A DNA stretch of 64,000 nucleotides. Origin: Nocardioides malaquae (GTDB lineage: Bacteria > Actinomycetota > Actinomycetes > Propionibacteriales > Nocardioidaceae). The translations under genes were made by a program, and so were the position numbers. The stretch's first letter is position 1. Each line of letters starts with the position of its first letter. Shown here piece by piece: positions 39,583-47,140 of the stretch. The notes beneath the pieces were generated by a model. That model ran no database searches. It worked only from the letters and a program-made list of their open reading frames with translations, and was not told the DNA's origin. Location of the stretch: the NCBI RefSeq assembly GCF_015070385.1, contig NZ_JADCSA010000008.1, positions 62,001 through 126,000 of the forward strand, in the 5' to 3' direction.

Positions 39583-40866
39583 TCAGGCTACTCGTTCCCG
39601 CAGGAGGGGGTCAAAACGAGACGGCTCGTGCTCCGCGTGCTGCACGGGGCGTCGCGCCACCCACAGCCGCAACGCGGCCGCAGCGGCCACTCCCACCATC
39701 GTGGCCACGCCGCCGAGCAGCAGGGTCCAGCGGGCTCCGAACACCTCGCCGACCCATCCGATGAGGGGCGCTCCGGCGGGCGTGCCGCCCATCATCACCA
39801 TCAGGTAGATCGCCATCGCCCGACCCCGCAGGGCAGGTTCGGTGTTCATCTGCATGTAGCCGTTGGCCGAGGTGATCAGCGCCAGGGCACTGACCCCCAG
39901 CACGGGGCACATCAGCGCGAAGACGACGTACGACGGTGCGGCGCCGGCAAGGGTCACCGCGGCGCCGAAGACGAGGGCCGCGACCACGACGCTGCGCAGG
40001 GTGAAGACCTCACGCCGCGCCGCCAGCAGCGACCCGGCCAGCGAGCCGACGGCCAGGAAGGAACCGAGCAGGCCATACTCCGTGGCGCCCTTGTCGAAGA
40101 CCTCGGTCGCCATCAGCGCCGACGTCATCTGGAAGTTGAGCCCGAAGGTGCCGACGAAGAAGACGACCGCGAGCACCAGGAGCAGGTCGGGCCGGCGACG
40201 CACGTAGCCCAGACCCTCCCGCACCGCGGCGAGGCCGCGCGAGGCCACCGGGGCCGGCACCCGCAGCCGGGTGACGTCGAGGCGTTGCAGGGAGAGCACC
40301 GGCGCGACGTAGGAGACCGCGTTGAGCAGGATCACCCAGCCGGTGGCCGTCGCTCCCCCGCCCCAGGTGGCGATCAGCAGACCGGCCAGCCCGGGGCCGA
40401 CCAGGCGCGCGGCGTTGAAGGAGGCGGAGTTGAGGCCCACGGCGTTGGTGAGGTCAGCGGGGGCCACGATCTCGGAGACGAAGGCGTGCCGCGCCGGGGC
40501 GTCCAGCGCCGAGGAGACCCCCAGCACGAGCGCGAGGACGTACACGTGCCAGATCTGCGCCGTGCCCGTCACCGCCAGCAGCCCCAGCACCAGCGCCGGC
40601 AGGGCCATGCCCACGTTGGTCGCCTGCAGCACCCGGCGCTTGGGGAACCGGTCGGCGACCAGCCCGGCGAAGGGCCCCAGCAGCAGGAACGGCAGGAACT
40701 GCAACGCCGTGGTGATGCCCAGGGCCGCCGCACTGTTGGCGGTCAGCACCAGGACGAGCCAGTCCTGGGCGACGCGCTGCATCCAGGTGCCGACGTTGGA
40801 GACGACGCCACCGGCTGCGTACAGGCGGTAGTTGGGGTTGGACAGGGAACGGAACGTGGGGCTCAA
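39583..40866 (-). CDS. MFS transporter, enterobactin-exporter/DHA3-like
   Basis: 427 residues with about 12 hydrophobic segments. SPTFRSLSNPNYRLYAAGGVVSN is represented by the motif FRSL.N.NYRLY, then GTWMQRVAQDWLVL, the DRFPKRR loop between helices 2 and 3, and GLNSASFNAARLVGP. Related proteins export siderophores or drugs. The start is probably TTG at 40866, preceded by AGAAGGAACC; no ATG or GTG fits the conserved N-terminus. A MarR-like palindrome lies about 140 bases upstream. Confidence 0.9.
   Translation of the reverse strand: MSPTFRSLSNPNYRLYAAGGVVSNVGTWMQRVAQDWLVLVLTANSAAALGITTALQFLPFLLLGPFAGLVADRFPKRRVLQATNVGMALPALVLGLLAVTGTAQIWHVYVLALVLGVSSALDAPARHAFVSEIVAPADLTNAVGLNSASFNAARLVGPGLAGLLIATWGGGATATGWVILLNAVSYVAPVLSLQRLDVTRLRVPAPVASRGLAAVREGLGYVRRRPDLLLVLAVVFFVGTFGLNFQMTSALMATEVFDKGATEYGLLGSFLAVGSLAGSLLAARREVFTLRSVVVAALVFGAAVTLAGAAPSYVVFALMCPVLGVSALALITSANGYMQMNTEPALRGRAMAIYLMVMMGGTPAGAPLIGWVGEVFGARWTLLLGGVATMVGVAAAAALRLWVARRPVQHAEHEPSRFDPLLRERVA
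39585..39614 (-). promoter_or_regulatory. putative str-operon promoter inside the 3' end of the MFS gene
   Basis: TTGACC, 18 bases, TAGCCT on the minus strand, lying within the last codons of the MFS transporter. The transcript would have a leader of about 140 bases before rpsL. Confidence 0.5.
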
Positions 40867-41002
40867 CTGGTGGTGGTTCCTTCTGCGCCGCTGGAGGGAG
40901 CGGGACGGCCCGGCGCGGGGCAGCCCGTGAGTGGGAGGTCCGAGGTGGCCGACGAGCGGCCAGCAGGAGGCCGGGCACGACGCGGCCCGATCAACGTCAA
41001 CC

Positions 41003-41019
41003 ACTTGCCGTCGGCAACT
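41003..41019. promoter_or_regulatory. MarR-type operator upstream of the MFS gene
   Basis: TTGCCG-T-CGGCAA, extended to ACTTGCCGTCGGCAACT with one mismatched pair. This matches the TTGCC-N3-GGCAA style of MarR repressor sites that control efflux genes. No marR gene is present in the window. Confidence 0.5.
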
Positions 41020-41023
41020 ATTC

Positions 41024-41040
41024 CGACACCTCCGGTGTCG
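41024..41040. other. perfect inverted repeat next to the MarR-type site
   Basis: CGACACC-TCC-GGTGTCG, 7-bp arms with a 3-base loop. It may be a second operator or a small RNA hairpin between the permease terminator and the MFS promoter region. Confidence 0.4.
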
Positions 41041-41070
41041 CCGGTCACGGCGTACGCCCCCCTGCAACGC

Positions 41071-41107
41071 CGCAGGCCCGCCGCCCCGGTGGGACGACGG
41101 GCCTGCG
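41071..41107 (-). terminator. terminator after the NCS2 permease gene
   Basis: A 10-bp stem CGCAGGCCCG/CGGGCCTGCG with a partly paired inner loop, 12 bases after the permease stop. Confidence 0.65.
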
Positions 41108-41118
41108 TGTGACTGGGC

Positions 41119-42603
41119 TCAGCTCACCCAGGAGCTGATCGGCGTGTAGGCGAAGTAGACGACGAAGAGCACCGCGACGACCCACAGCAGCGGGTGGATG
41201 TCGCGCACCTTGCCGACCACCAGCTTGATGAGGACGTAGGCCACGAAGCCCGCCCCGATGCCGGCGGAGATCGAGTAGGTGAACGGCATGACCACGATGG
41301 TCAGGAACGCCGGGATCGCCAGCTCGACGTCGCGCCAGTCGATCTCGGTGACCTGCTGCATCATCAGGAAGCCGACCAGGACCAGCGCCGGGACGGCTGC
41401 CTCCGACGGGATCAGGGCGACCAGCGGGGTGAAGAACATCGCGACCAGGAAGACCAGGCCGGTGACGACCGAGGCCAGACCGGTGCGGGCACCCTCACCG
41501 ACACCCGACGCCGACTCGATGTAGGAGGTGTTGGAGGAGACACCGGCGGCACCACCGGCGATCGCGGCGACGGAGTCGACCATGAGGATGCGCTGGGCGT
41601 TGGGCGGGACGCCCTCCTCATCGTTGAGACCGGCCTCGGCGCCGATGGCGGTCATCGTGCCCATGGTGTCGAAGAAGTCGGCGAGCAGCAGGGAGAAGAC
41701 GAGCAGGAGTGCGGCCAGCACACCGCCCTCGACCGAGCTGAAGGCCCCGAACAGGTTGAACTGCAGGAGGGTGGAGAAGTCAGGCAGGCCGAAGACGTCG
41801 TCTCCCACGGTCGGCACGCTCAGCGACCAGCCGCCCGGGTTGTCGGCACCGGCCGCACCCAGGTCGCCGATGGCCTCGGCGATGACGGCCAGGACGGTCG
41901 CCACCACGATGCCGATCAGGATGGCGCCCCGCACCTGGCGCACCCACAGGGCGATCATCAGCAGCAGGCCGAGGCAGAAGATCAGGACGGGCCAGCCGGT
42001 GAGGTGGCCCCCGACGCCGAGCTGCACCGGGACGGTGGTGGTGAACTCGTCGGGGATGCGGGTGACGAAGCGGGCGTCGACGAAGCCGACCAGGGCGATG
42101 AAGAGGCCGATACCGACGGAGATCGCGACCTTGAGCTGCTGGGGCACGGCGTGGAAGACGGCCTTGCGGAAGCCGGTCATCACCAGCACCAGGATCACCA
42201 GACCCTCGAGGACGACCAGACCCATCGCGTCGGCCCAGGTCGACTGGCGCGCGATCGAGTTGGCCACGAAGGCGTTGAGACCCAGACCGGCTGCCAGCGC
42301 CAGCGGGAAGTTGGCCACCGCACCCATGGCGAGGGTGAGGATGCCGGCGACGAGGGCCGTGCCGGCCGCGATCGCCGGGATGCCGCTGCCGGGCTCGGTG
42401 CCGCCACCGAGGTACATGCCCTCGGAGTCGGGCACGAAGCCGAGGATCAGCGGGTTCAGGATGATGATGTAGGCCATCGTCAGGAAGGTGACCAGGCCGC
42501 CGCGCACCTCCTGCCCGACCGTCGAACCCCGTTCACTGATCTTGAAGAAGCGATCGAGCCCGCCGGTGGCGGGGGGCGGCTTCTGCTGCACGTCGTTGCT
42601 CAC
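41119..42603 (-). CDS. NCS2 (AzgA-type) purine permease
   Basis: 494 residues with about 12-13 membrane segments. Family signatures are FKISERGSTVGQEVRGGLVT, FLTMAYIIILNPLIL, the GLGLNAFVA helix, LLLADFFDTMGTMTAIG and AGVSSNTSYIESASGVGEGA. AzgA-like carriers import guanine, hypoxanthine or adenine with protons. The GTG at 42603 is the first codon giving the normal length. Its ribosome site is weak. It is divergent from the DUF2530 gene. Confidence 0.92.
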   Translation of the reverse strand: MSNDVQQKPPPATGGLDRFFKISERGSTVGQEVRGGLVTFLTMAYIIILNPLILGFVPDSEGMYLGGGTEPGSGIPAIAAGTALVAGILTLAMGAVANFPLALAAGLGLNAFVANSIARQSTWADAMGLVVLEGLVILVLVMTGFRKAVFHAVPQQLKVAISVGIGLFIALVGFVDARFVTRIPDEFTTTVPVQLGVGGHLTGWPVLIFCLGLLLMIALWVRQVRGAILIGIVVATVLAVIAEAIGDLGAAGADNPGGWSLSVPTVGDDVFGLPDFSTLLQFNLFGAFSSVEGGVLAALLLVFSLLLADFFDTMGTMTAIGAEAGLNDEEGVPPNAQRILMVDSVAAIAGGAAGVSSNTSYIESASGVGEGARTGLASVVTGLVFLVAMFFTPLVALIPSEAAVPALVLVGFLMMQQVTEIDWRDVELAIPAFLTIVVMPFTYSISAGIGAGFVAYVLIKLVVGKVRDIHPLLWVVAVLFVVYFAYTPISSWVS

Positions 42604-42685
42604 GGGTCGCAATGATCGCACGCCCCGTGGTCGCCCGTGCATCGATCTGGTTGCAGCGAGGTTTCGAGCCGGGCGAGGCGTTCGG

Positions 42686-42691
42686 TAGGTT
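42686..42691 (+). promoter_or_regulatory. putative leaderless -10 box of the DUF2530 gene
   Basis: TAGGTT, six bases, then GTG at 42698. The geometry places the start point on the G of GTG. Confidence 0.5.
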
Positions 42692-42697
42692 GGGCGC

Positions 42698-43000
42698 GTG
42701 AGTGACCAGCAGGACCGCCCCGGGTTTTTCGCCGTGGCTGACGTGCCGCCCCTCGACGTCGACGGGGTGCGCACCGTCGAGGTCGGCACCGCGCTGTGGG
42801 CGGTCGCCTTCGTGGCCCTGCTGCCCTTCTACGGAGTGCTGCAGGAGAGCGGTCGTCTCTGGTGGCTGTGGACCTGCACCACCGGCCTGGGCCTGGGCCT
42901 GATCGGCATCGAGACCTGCCGTCGTCGACGTCACCGCCGTCTCGAGCAGGAAGCCGCTCCACCGCCGCCACGTGGCGGCGGTCGACGCCGGGCCGGCTGA
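42698..43000 (+). CDS. DUF2530 small membrane protein
   Basis: 100 residues. After FFAVADVPPLDVDGVRTVEVGT, the signature region of DUF2530, come two membrane helices (about 32-48 and 58-72, LWWLWTCTTGLGLGLIGIE) and a basic C-terminal tail (RRRRHRR, PPPPRGGGRRR). Function unknown; conserved in actinobacteria. The next gene (DUF3027) is convergent. Confidence 0.8.
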   Translation: MSDQQDRPGFFAVADVPPLDVDGVRTVEVGTALWAVAFVALLPFYGVLQESGRLWWLWTCTTGLGLGLIGIETCRRRRHRRLEQEAAPPPPRGGGRRRAG

Positions 43001-43031
43001 CCGGTCGACCTGACGGGCTGACCGGGCGACG

Positions 43032-43796
43032 TCAGAAACGCTCGAAGTCGACGGCCGTGCTGTCGAAGGCGTGCTCGGGCACCGGGGCCGGCTGCTGCTT
43101 GCGGGCGAGCTTGACCTCCGAGTGCGCGCCGCACCCGTGGTCGTACGACACCACGCGGCCGTCGTCGTTGGCGTTGCCGTTGGCGCAGACGCCGAAGACC
43201 CTCGAGAGCGGTCCGCCGAGGCGCACCAGGAAGCCGCACGACCAGCACTGCTGCGGCGCCGACTTCGCCAGCGGCGACTCGGGGCCACCGTCGCCGGAGT
43301 ACCACCGCTCGGCCGCCAGGTCGACGCCCTCGGTCGAGAGCACCCGGGTCCGCCCGAGGCCCAGGTCGGCCGCGACGCCCTTCACCTGGGCGCGGTCGAC
43401 CTCGCCGAGGTCCTCGCCCACCAGGTAGGTGGGCACCAGGCGCGGGTCGTCGTCGTCGACCGGCAGCAGGTCGCCCGGCGAGAGGTCGCCGGGCTGCAGA
43501 CGCTCCTTGTAGGGCACCCAGGCGGGCGCCACGATCGCCTCGGCACCGGGCAGCAGGACCACCTCGTCGACGGTGACGTGCTCCTGGCCCGGGGGGCGCG
43601 CGACGGTCACGGCCCACTGCCACCCGACGTATCCCGGGTGGGTGGAGGCGAAGACGTGGGTGAGGACACCCTCCTGCTCGCCGTGGGCGCCCAGGTGCTC
43701 CCCGACCTGGTCGGCCGGGACCTCCTGCAGCAGCGTCGTCCGGGCGAGGTCGACGGCCTCCGCGAGCACGGGGTCGACGGTGTGGGTGGCGTTCAC
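43032..43796 (-). CDS. DUF3027 protein
   Basis: 254 residues, an actinobacterial family of unknown function usually found beside a cold-shock protein gene, as here. Visible features: GYVGWQWAVTVARPPGQEHV, LPGAEAIVAPAWVPYKERLQ, and a C-terminal pair CWSCGF with CANGNANDDGR and DHGCGAHSE, a possible zinc site of four cysteines. The GTG at 43796 follows GAGAGGATCGG. It lies 19 bases after the cold-shock gene. Confidence 0.85.
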   Translation of the reverse strand: MNATHTVDPVLAEAVDLARTTLLQEVPADQVGEHLGAHGEQEGVLTHVFASTHPGYVGWQWAVTVARPPGQEHVTVDEVVLLPGAEAIVAPAWVPYKERLQPGDLSPGDLLPVDDDDPRLVPTYLVGEDLGEVDRAQVKGVAADLGLGRTRVLSTEGVDLAAERWYSGDGGPESPLAKSAPQQCWSCGFLVRLGGPLSRVFGVCANGNANDDGRVVSYDHGCGAHSEVKLARKQQPAPVPEHAFDSTAVDFERF

Positions 43797-43815
43797 GCGT
43801 CCGATCCTCTCACGC

Positions 43816-44211
43816 TCAGCGGTCGAGCTCGTCGGCGAGCGCCCGCAGCAGCTTGGCCGTCGGCCGGGCGGTCTTGGACTCGGGGTGGCGACCGTGGCGG
43901 TAGCCCTCACCGAGGGAGTCGAGGAGCCGGATCAGGTCCTCCACGATCGTGACCATCTCCTCGGGCTTCTTGCGCGTGGCGTTGCGCTGGTTGCGCGAGA
44001 CCGAGGCGGGCGGGTCGAGCAGACGCACCTGGAGGGCCTGCTCCCCACGGCGGCCCTGGGCGATGCCGAACTCGACGCGGGCCCCGTTCTTGAGCGTGGT
44101 CACCCCCTCGGGGAGGGCGTCGGCGTGCACGTAGACGTCGGGCCCACCGTCGTGGGACAGGAAGCCGAACCCCTTCTCGGCGTCGAACCACTTCACCTTG
44201 CCAGTCGGCAC
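43816..44211 (-). CDS. cold-shock domain protein with C-terminal extension
   Basis: 131 residues. The N-terminal OB fold has RNP1 KGFGFLS (13-19) and RNP2 VYVHA (26-30) for single-stranded nucleic-acid binding. A 60-residue extension (SRNQRNATRKKPEEMVTIVE to LLRALADELDR) is typical of the longer actinobacterial CspB type. The GTG follows GAGGAGAGTGCA. Confidence 0.93.
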   Translation of the reverse strand: MPTGKVKWFDAEKGFGFLSHDGGPDVYVHADALPEGVTTLKNGARVEFGIAQGRRGEQALQVRLLDPPASVSRNQRNATRKKPEEMVTIVEDLIRLLDSLGEGYRHGRHPESKTARPTAKLLRALADELDR

Positions 44212-44296
44212 TGCACTCTCCTCGCGCTCCTCGCGCCCGCGGCGCGTCGTCCGGGCCCAGCGTAGGCCGTGGCGCACCCGGTGCTCCACCGAGGAC

Positions 44297-45163
44297 TCAC
44301 CGCAGGACGACGGCCTCGTCGATCCCGAGGACCTCCACCCACCGGGCGTCGGCGCGGAACCGGTCACCGGGCAGCAGCGTCGCCGACCGACCGGGCTCGA
44401 CGGTGCGCGCAGCTCCGCCGCGGACCAGTGACGTGCCGCCGTCGGTGCCCGCGTCGCGCAGCACCAGGGAGCCGTCCGACATCACCGACACCTCCACTCC
44501 GGCTCGCCGGACCCGTCCGGTGACCTCCACCGGAGGCTCGCCCTCGACCTCGAGCTGCCAGCGGACGGGGAGAGGTCGCCGCGGCGAACGGCGCGGAGCC
44601 GGCACCGGACCCGGCTGCGCCAGCCGCAGCGCCGTCAGGTCCAGCAGCCGGGCGTCGGCCACCGCGACGTCGAGACCCTCGACGCGCGCAACGGGGTCAC
44701 CCGGCACCGGCGCCTCGGCGGCCGCGGCCACGTCCACCTCCACGACCAGGGAGCCGCAGAGGCGGTCGTGCCAGCCCCGGCCCCGCCCGTGCTCGTCGCG
44801 CACCACCGACAGCGCCAGCCACCACCACCCTGCCCCGGCCGTGAGGAGGCCAGCCAGGGTCAGCAACCACGACCGCGCGGCGCCCGTCACCGCCCCCAGC
44901 GGGCGCGCACCGTCTGCGGCGACGAGGCGTACGCCCATGAGCCGGCGCCCGGGACTGTGTCCGGTGGCACCGGCCACGGCTCCGGTGAGGGTGAGCGCGA
45001 CGGCGGCCACCGCCGACGAGGTCAGCCACGCCCACGTCGTCGGGGCGCCCGACGACGTCAGGGCCGCCGCGACGCACGCCGCCGGCAGCACGACCACGCA
45101 CTGGTCGAGGAGGAAGGCCTGCAGGCGGCGCTGGTGGTCAGCCGGCGTCGCCACCGGGGTCAC
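44297..45163 (-). CDS. RDD-family membrane protein with a degenerate FHA-like C-terminal domain
   Basis: 288 residues. The RDD module begins with RRLQAFLLDQCVVVL (the first Arg-Asp signature positions as R.LQAFLLD) and continues through GHSPGRRLMGVRLV and WHDRLCGSLVV, with about four hydrophobic helices. The last 130 residues look like an FHA or related beta sandwich (VMSDGSLVLRDAGTDGGTSL, LLPGDRFRADARWVEVLG). The start overlaps the FHA gene stop (GTGA), so the two proteins are made together. Confidence 0.8.
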   Translation of the reverse strand: MTPVATPADHQRRLQAFLLDQCVVVLPAACVAAALTSSGAPTTWAWLTSSAVAAVALTLTGAVAGATGHSPGRRLMGVRLVAADGARPLGAVTGAARSWLLTLAGLLTAGAGWWWLALSVVRDEHGRGRGWHDRLCGSLVVEVDVAAAAEAPVPGDPVARVEGLDVAVADARLLDLTALRLAQPGPVPAPRRSPRRPLPVRWQLEVEGEPPVEVTGRVRRAGVEVSVMSDGSLVLRDAGTDGGTSLVRGGAARTVEPGRSATLLPGDRFRADARWVEVLGIDEAVVLR

Positions 45164-46287
45164 GGTCGGCGCACCTCGACCAGCACGCCGTCGCCGAGGT
45201 CGACGACCGCGCCGGGCAGGAGTGCGTACGGCTCCCCCGGCTTGAGGTCGCGAGCCGGGAGGCCCGGGTGGGCGACCACGGTGCCGTTGGTCGACCCCAG
45301 GTCGACGGCCACGGCGGTGCCGAGGTCGAGGCCGTCACCGGGTCGGATCTCGACGTGGTTGCTCGAGACCTCCTGGTGCGGGCTCGGCACGGTCACCAGA
45401 CGGGCCCCGGGACTGCCTGCCCGCGCCGACGGCGCCCGACCGACCAGCACCGGTCCGTCGACCGGAACAGTCGCTCCGTGACTGAACACCAGCACCGCCA
45501 CCGCTCCGGTGGCCGCACCGGAGGACGCGGCGTCGTCGTCCGGCGGACCGGTCGGCTCGTCGTCGAGGCCGAAGCCCAGGGCGGCCAGGCCACCGTCCTC
45601 CTCGTCCTCGGTCAGGTAGGTGGTGGGCTCCTCCTGCCAGTCGGGCACGAGGGGCGTCGCGGAGAGCGGCGTCGTCTCCGGCGGGTTCGGCACGCTGCGG
45701 GGCGCCGGAGGAAGTGGGGACGGGGGCGGCGACGGGGCCGGGGGCTCGGGGGGCGGCGGGGCCGGACTCGGCACGGACGGCGCGGGAGACGGCGGCGGTG
45801 AGGTGATCACCACCGGGTCCGCGGGGCCCTCAGCCTCGTCGCGGGGGCGATCGCCGGTGGGCACGCTGCCCCACGTGACGCCTCCGACCCGACCGAGACC
45901 GTCCCTGACGTCGAAGTGCTCCGCCTCGATCGGGGCGACGCCGGGCAGTGACACGTGGAGCGCCACCAGTGCGGTGAAGGCCTCCTCCTGCCAGATCCGG
46001 TCCGTGGCGCTCAGTCGCACCGGGCCGTCGGCGGTGTGAGCCGTCACCTCGGCCTCACCCCGCACCACGACGCGGGTGCGCTCGCCGGCACTCTCCACCA
46101 GGACGAAGTCACCGAGGCCGTCCAGGCCGTCGGCGAGGAGGTCCTCGAGCACTCCGCGCAGGTCGACGCCTGTGTCGACGAGGGGCCACGCGCGGGCCGC
46201 GCGTCCGCGCGCGTCGCCGGGCAGCAGCAGCGTCACCTGCGACCCGAAGACTCCGATCCAGTCACCGTCGCGTGCTGTGCGCTCCAC
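45160..46287 (-). CDS. FHA-domain protein with Pro-rich linker
   Basis: 375 residues. An N-terminal domain of about 150 residues (DWIGVFGSQVTLLLPGDARG; GLGRVGGVTWGSVPTGDRP) is not recognised. A linker of about 60 residues is almost all Pro, Ser and Ala. The C-terminal FHA domain carries the phosphothreonine-binding set: GRAPSARAG, SSNHVEIR and DLGSTNGTVV. The GTG at 46287 is chosen because GAGGGAGGGACGCC precedes it; earlier in-frame GTGs overlap the phosphatase gene. It probably docks on a phosphorylated partner in the same pathway as the phosphatase. Confidence 0.85.
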   Translation of the reverse strand: MERTARDGDWIGVFGSQVTLLLPGDARGRAARAWPLVDTGVDLRGVLEDLLADGLDGLGDFVLVESAGERTRVVVRGEAEVTAHTADGPVRLSATDRIWQEEAFTALVALHVSLPGVAPIEAEHFDVRDGLGRVGGVTWGSVPTGDRPRDEAEGPADPVVITSPPPSPAPSVPSPAPPPPEPPAPSPPPSPLPPAPRSVPNPPETTPLSATPLVPDWQEEPTTYLTEDEEDGGLAALGFGLDDEPTGPPDDDAASSGAATGAVAVLVFSHGATVPVDGPVLVGRAPSARAGSPGARLVTVPSPHQEVSSNHVEIRPGDGLDLGTAVAVDLGSTNGTVVAHPGLPARDLKPGEPYALLPGAVVDLGDGVLVEVRRP

Positions 46288-46315
46288 GGCGTCCCTCCCT
46301 CGACTCGGCACTCGC

Positions 46316-47083
46316 TCATCCCACCACATCGACCACCAGCGCGGTGGCGTTGTCGGTGCCGCCTGTGGAGAGCGCAGCCGACACCAGGGCCTCGGCCGTC
46401 GTGCCCGGCGCCTCGCCGGCGGTCAGCATCGTGGCCAGGTCGTCGGGCGCCACCAACCCGCTCACGCCGTCGGTGCAGAGCAACAGGCGCGGGGCGTCGG
46501 CGACCTCGAGGTCGAAGAAGTCGGGCTCGGGGAGGTCGAGGCTGCTCAGCGCCCGCGTGATCACGTGCCGTTCGGGGTGCACCGCCGCCTCCTCCTCGGT
46601 GATGCGCCCGGCCGCCACGAGCTCCGCCACCACCGAGTGGTCGGTGGTCACCTGCTGCACCCCCGCCGGCCCGGCCGCGTAGGCCCGGGAGTCGCCCACG
46701 TTGGCGACCAGCCACTGGGGACGCCGAGGACCCTGCACCAGCAGCGCGAGGACCACCGTGGTGCCGGCGTACTGCAGGCGCGAGTCGTCCTCACGCAGCT
46801 CTGCGTAGGCCCGCAACCGGGCCTGGGCGCGCACGAGCGCCGCGACGACGGCCTCGCGGCCCCCCGACGGGGAGAAGGTGCGCCCGGCCCACGGGGAGAA
46901 CTCCTCGGTCACCAGGCGGCTGGCCACGTCTCCCCCGCTGTGGCCGCCCATGCCGTCGGCGACCACGAAGACCGGAGGGGCCGCGGCGTGGGCGTCCTCG
47001 TTGACCGAGCGCACCAGACCCACGTGGGTGGTGGCCGCGTGCAGGAGGCGTCCCTGCGTGCCGGGCTGCGAGTGGGGTGCCAT
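46316..47083 (-). CDS. PP2C-family Ser/Thr protein phosphatase
   Basis: 255 residues, a compact bacterial PP2C (PstP-like catalytic domain without membrane segment). Metal and phosphate motifs are RSVNEDA, VVADGMGGHSGGDVAS, GTTVVLALL, VANVGDSRAY, LLLCTDGVSGLV and GGTDNATALVV, all intact. It probably counters a Hanks-type kinase, which is not in the window. First gene of phosphatase-FHA-RDD; divergent from the XPB-partner gene by 57 bases. Confidence 0.94.
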   Translation of the reverse strand: MAPHSQPGTQGRLLHAATTHVGLVRSVNEDAHAAAPPVFVVADGMGGHSGGDVASRLVTEEFSPWAGRTFSPSGGREAVVAALVRAQARLRAYAELREDDSRLQYAGTTVVLALLVQGPRRPQWLVANVGDSRAYAAGPAGVQQVTTDHSVVAELVAAGRITEEEAAVHPERHVITRALSSLDLPEPDFFDLEVADAPRLLLCTDGVSGLVAPDDLATMLTAGEAPGTTAEALVSAALSTGGTDNATALVVDVVG

Positions 47084-47127
47084 CGACGTCCTGTCCTCGA
47101 CCTGCTCGGTGCGCAGGGGTGGACGAG

Positions 47128-47133
47128 TAGCGT
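47128..47133 (+). promoter_or_regulatory. putative -10 box of the XPB-partner gene
   Basis: TAGCGT, then AGGAGGG, then ATG. The 7-base gap would give a leaderless transcript, but AGGAGGG could also be a ribosome site of a longer transcript. Confidence 0.4.
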
Positions 47134-47140
47134 AGGAGGG

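Noticed and set aside
41119-42603. Purine riboswitch upstream of the NCS2 permease
   Set aside because: Only 94 bases separate the permease from the divergent gene, and no purine-aptamer core was seen.
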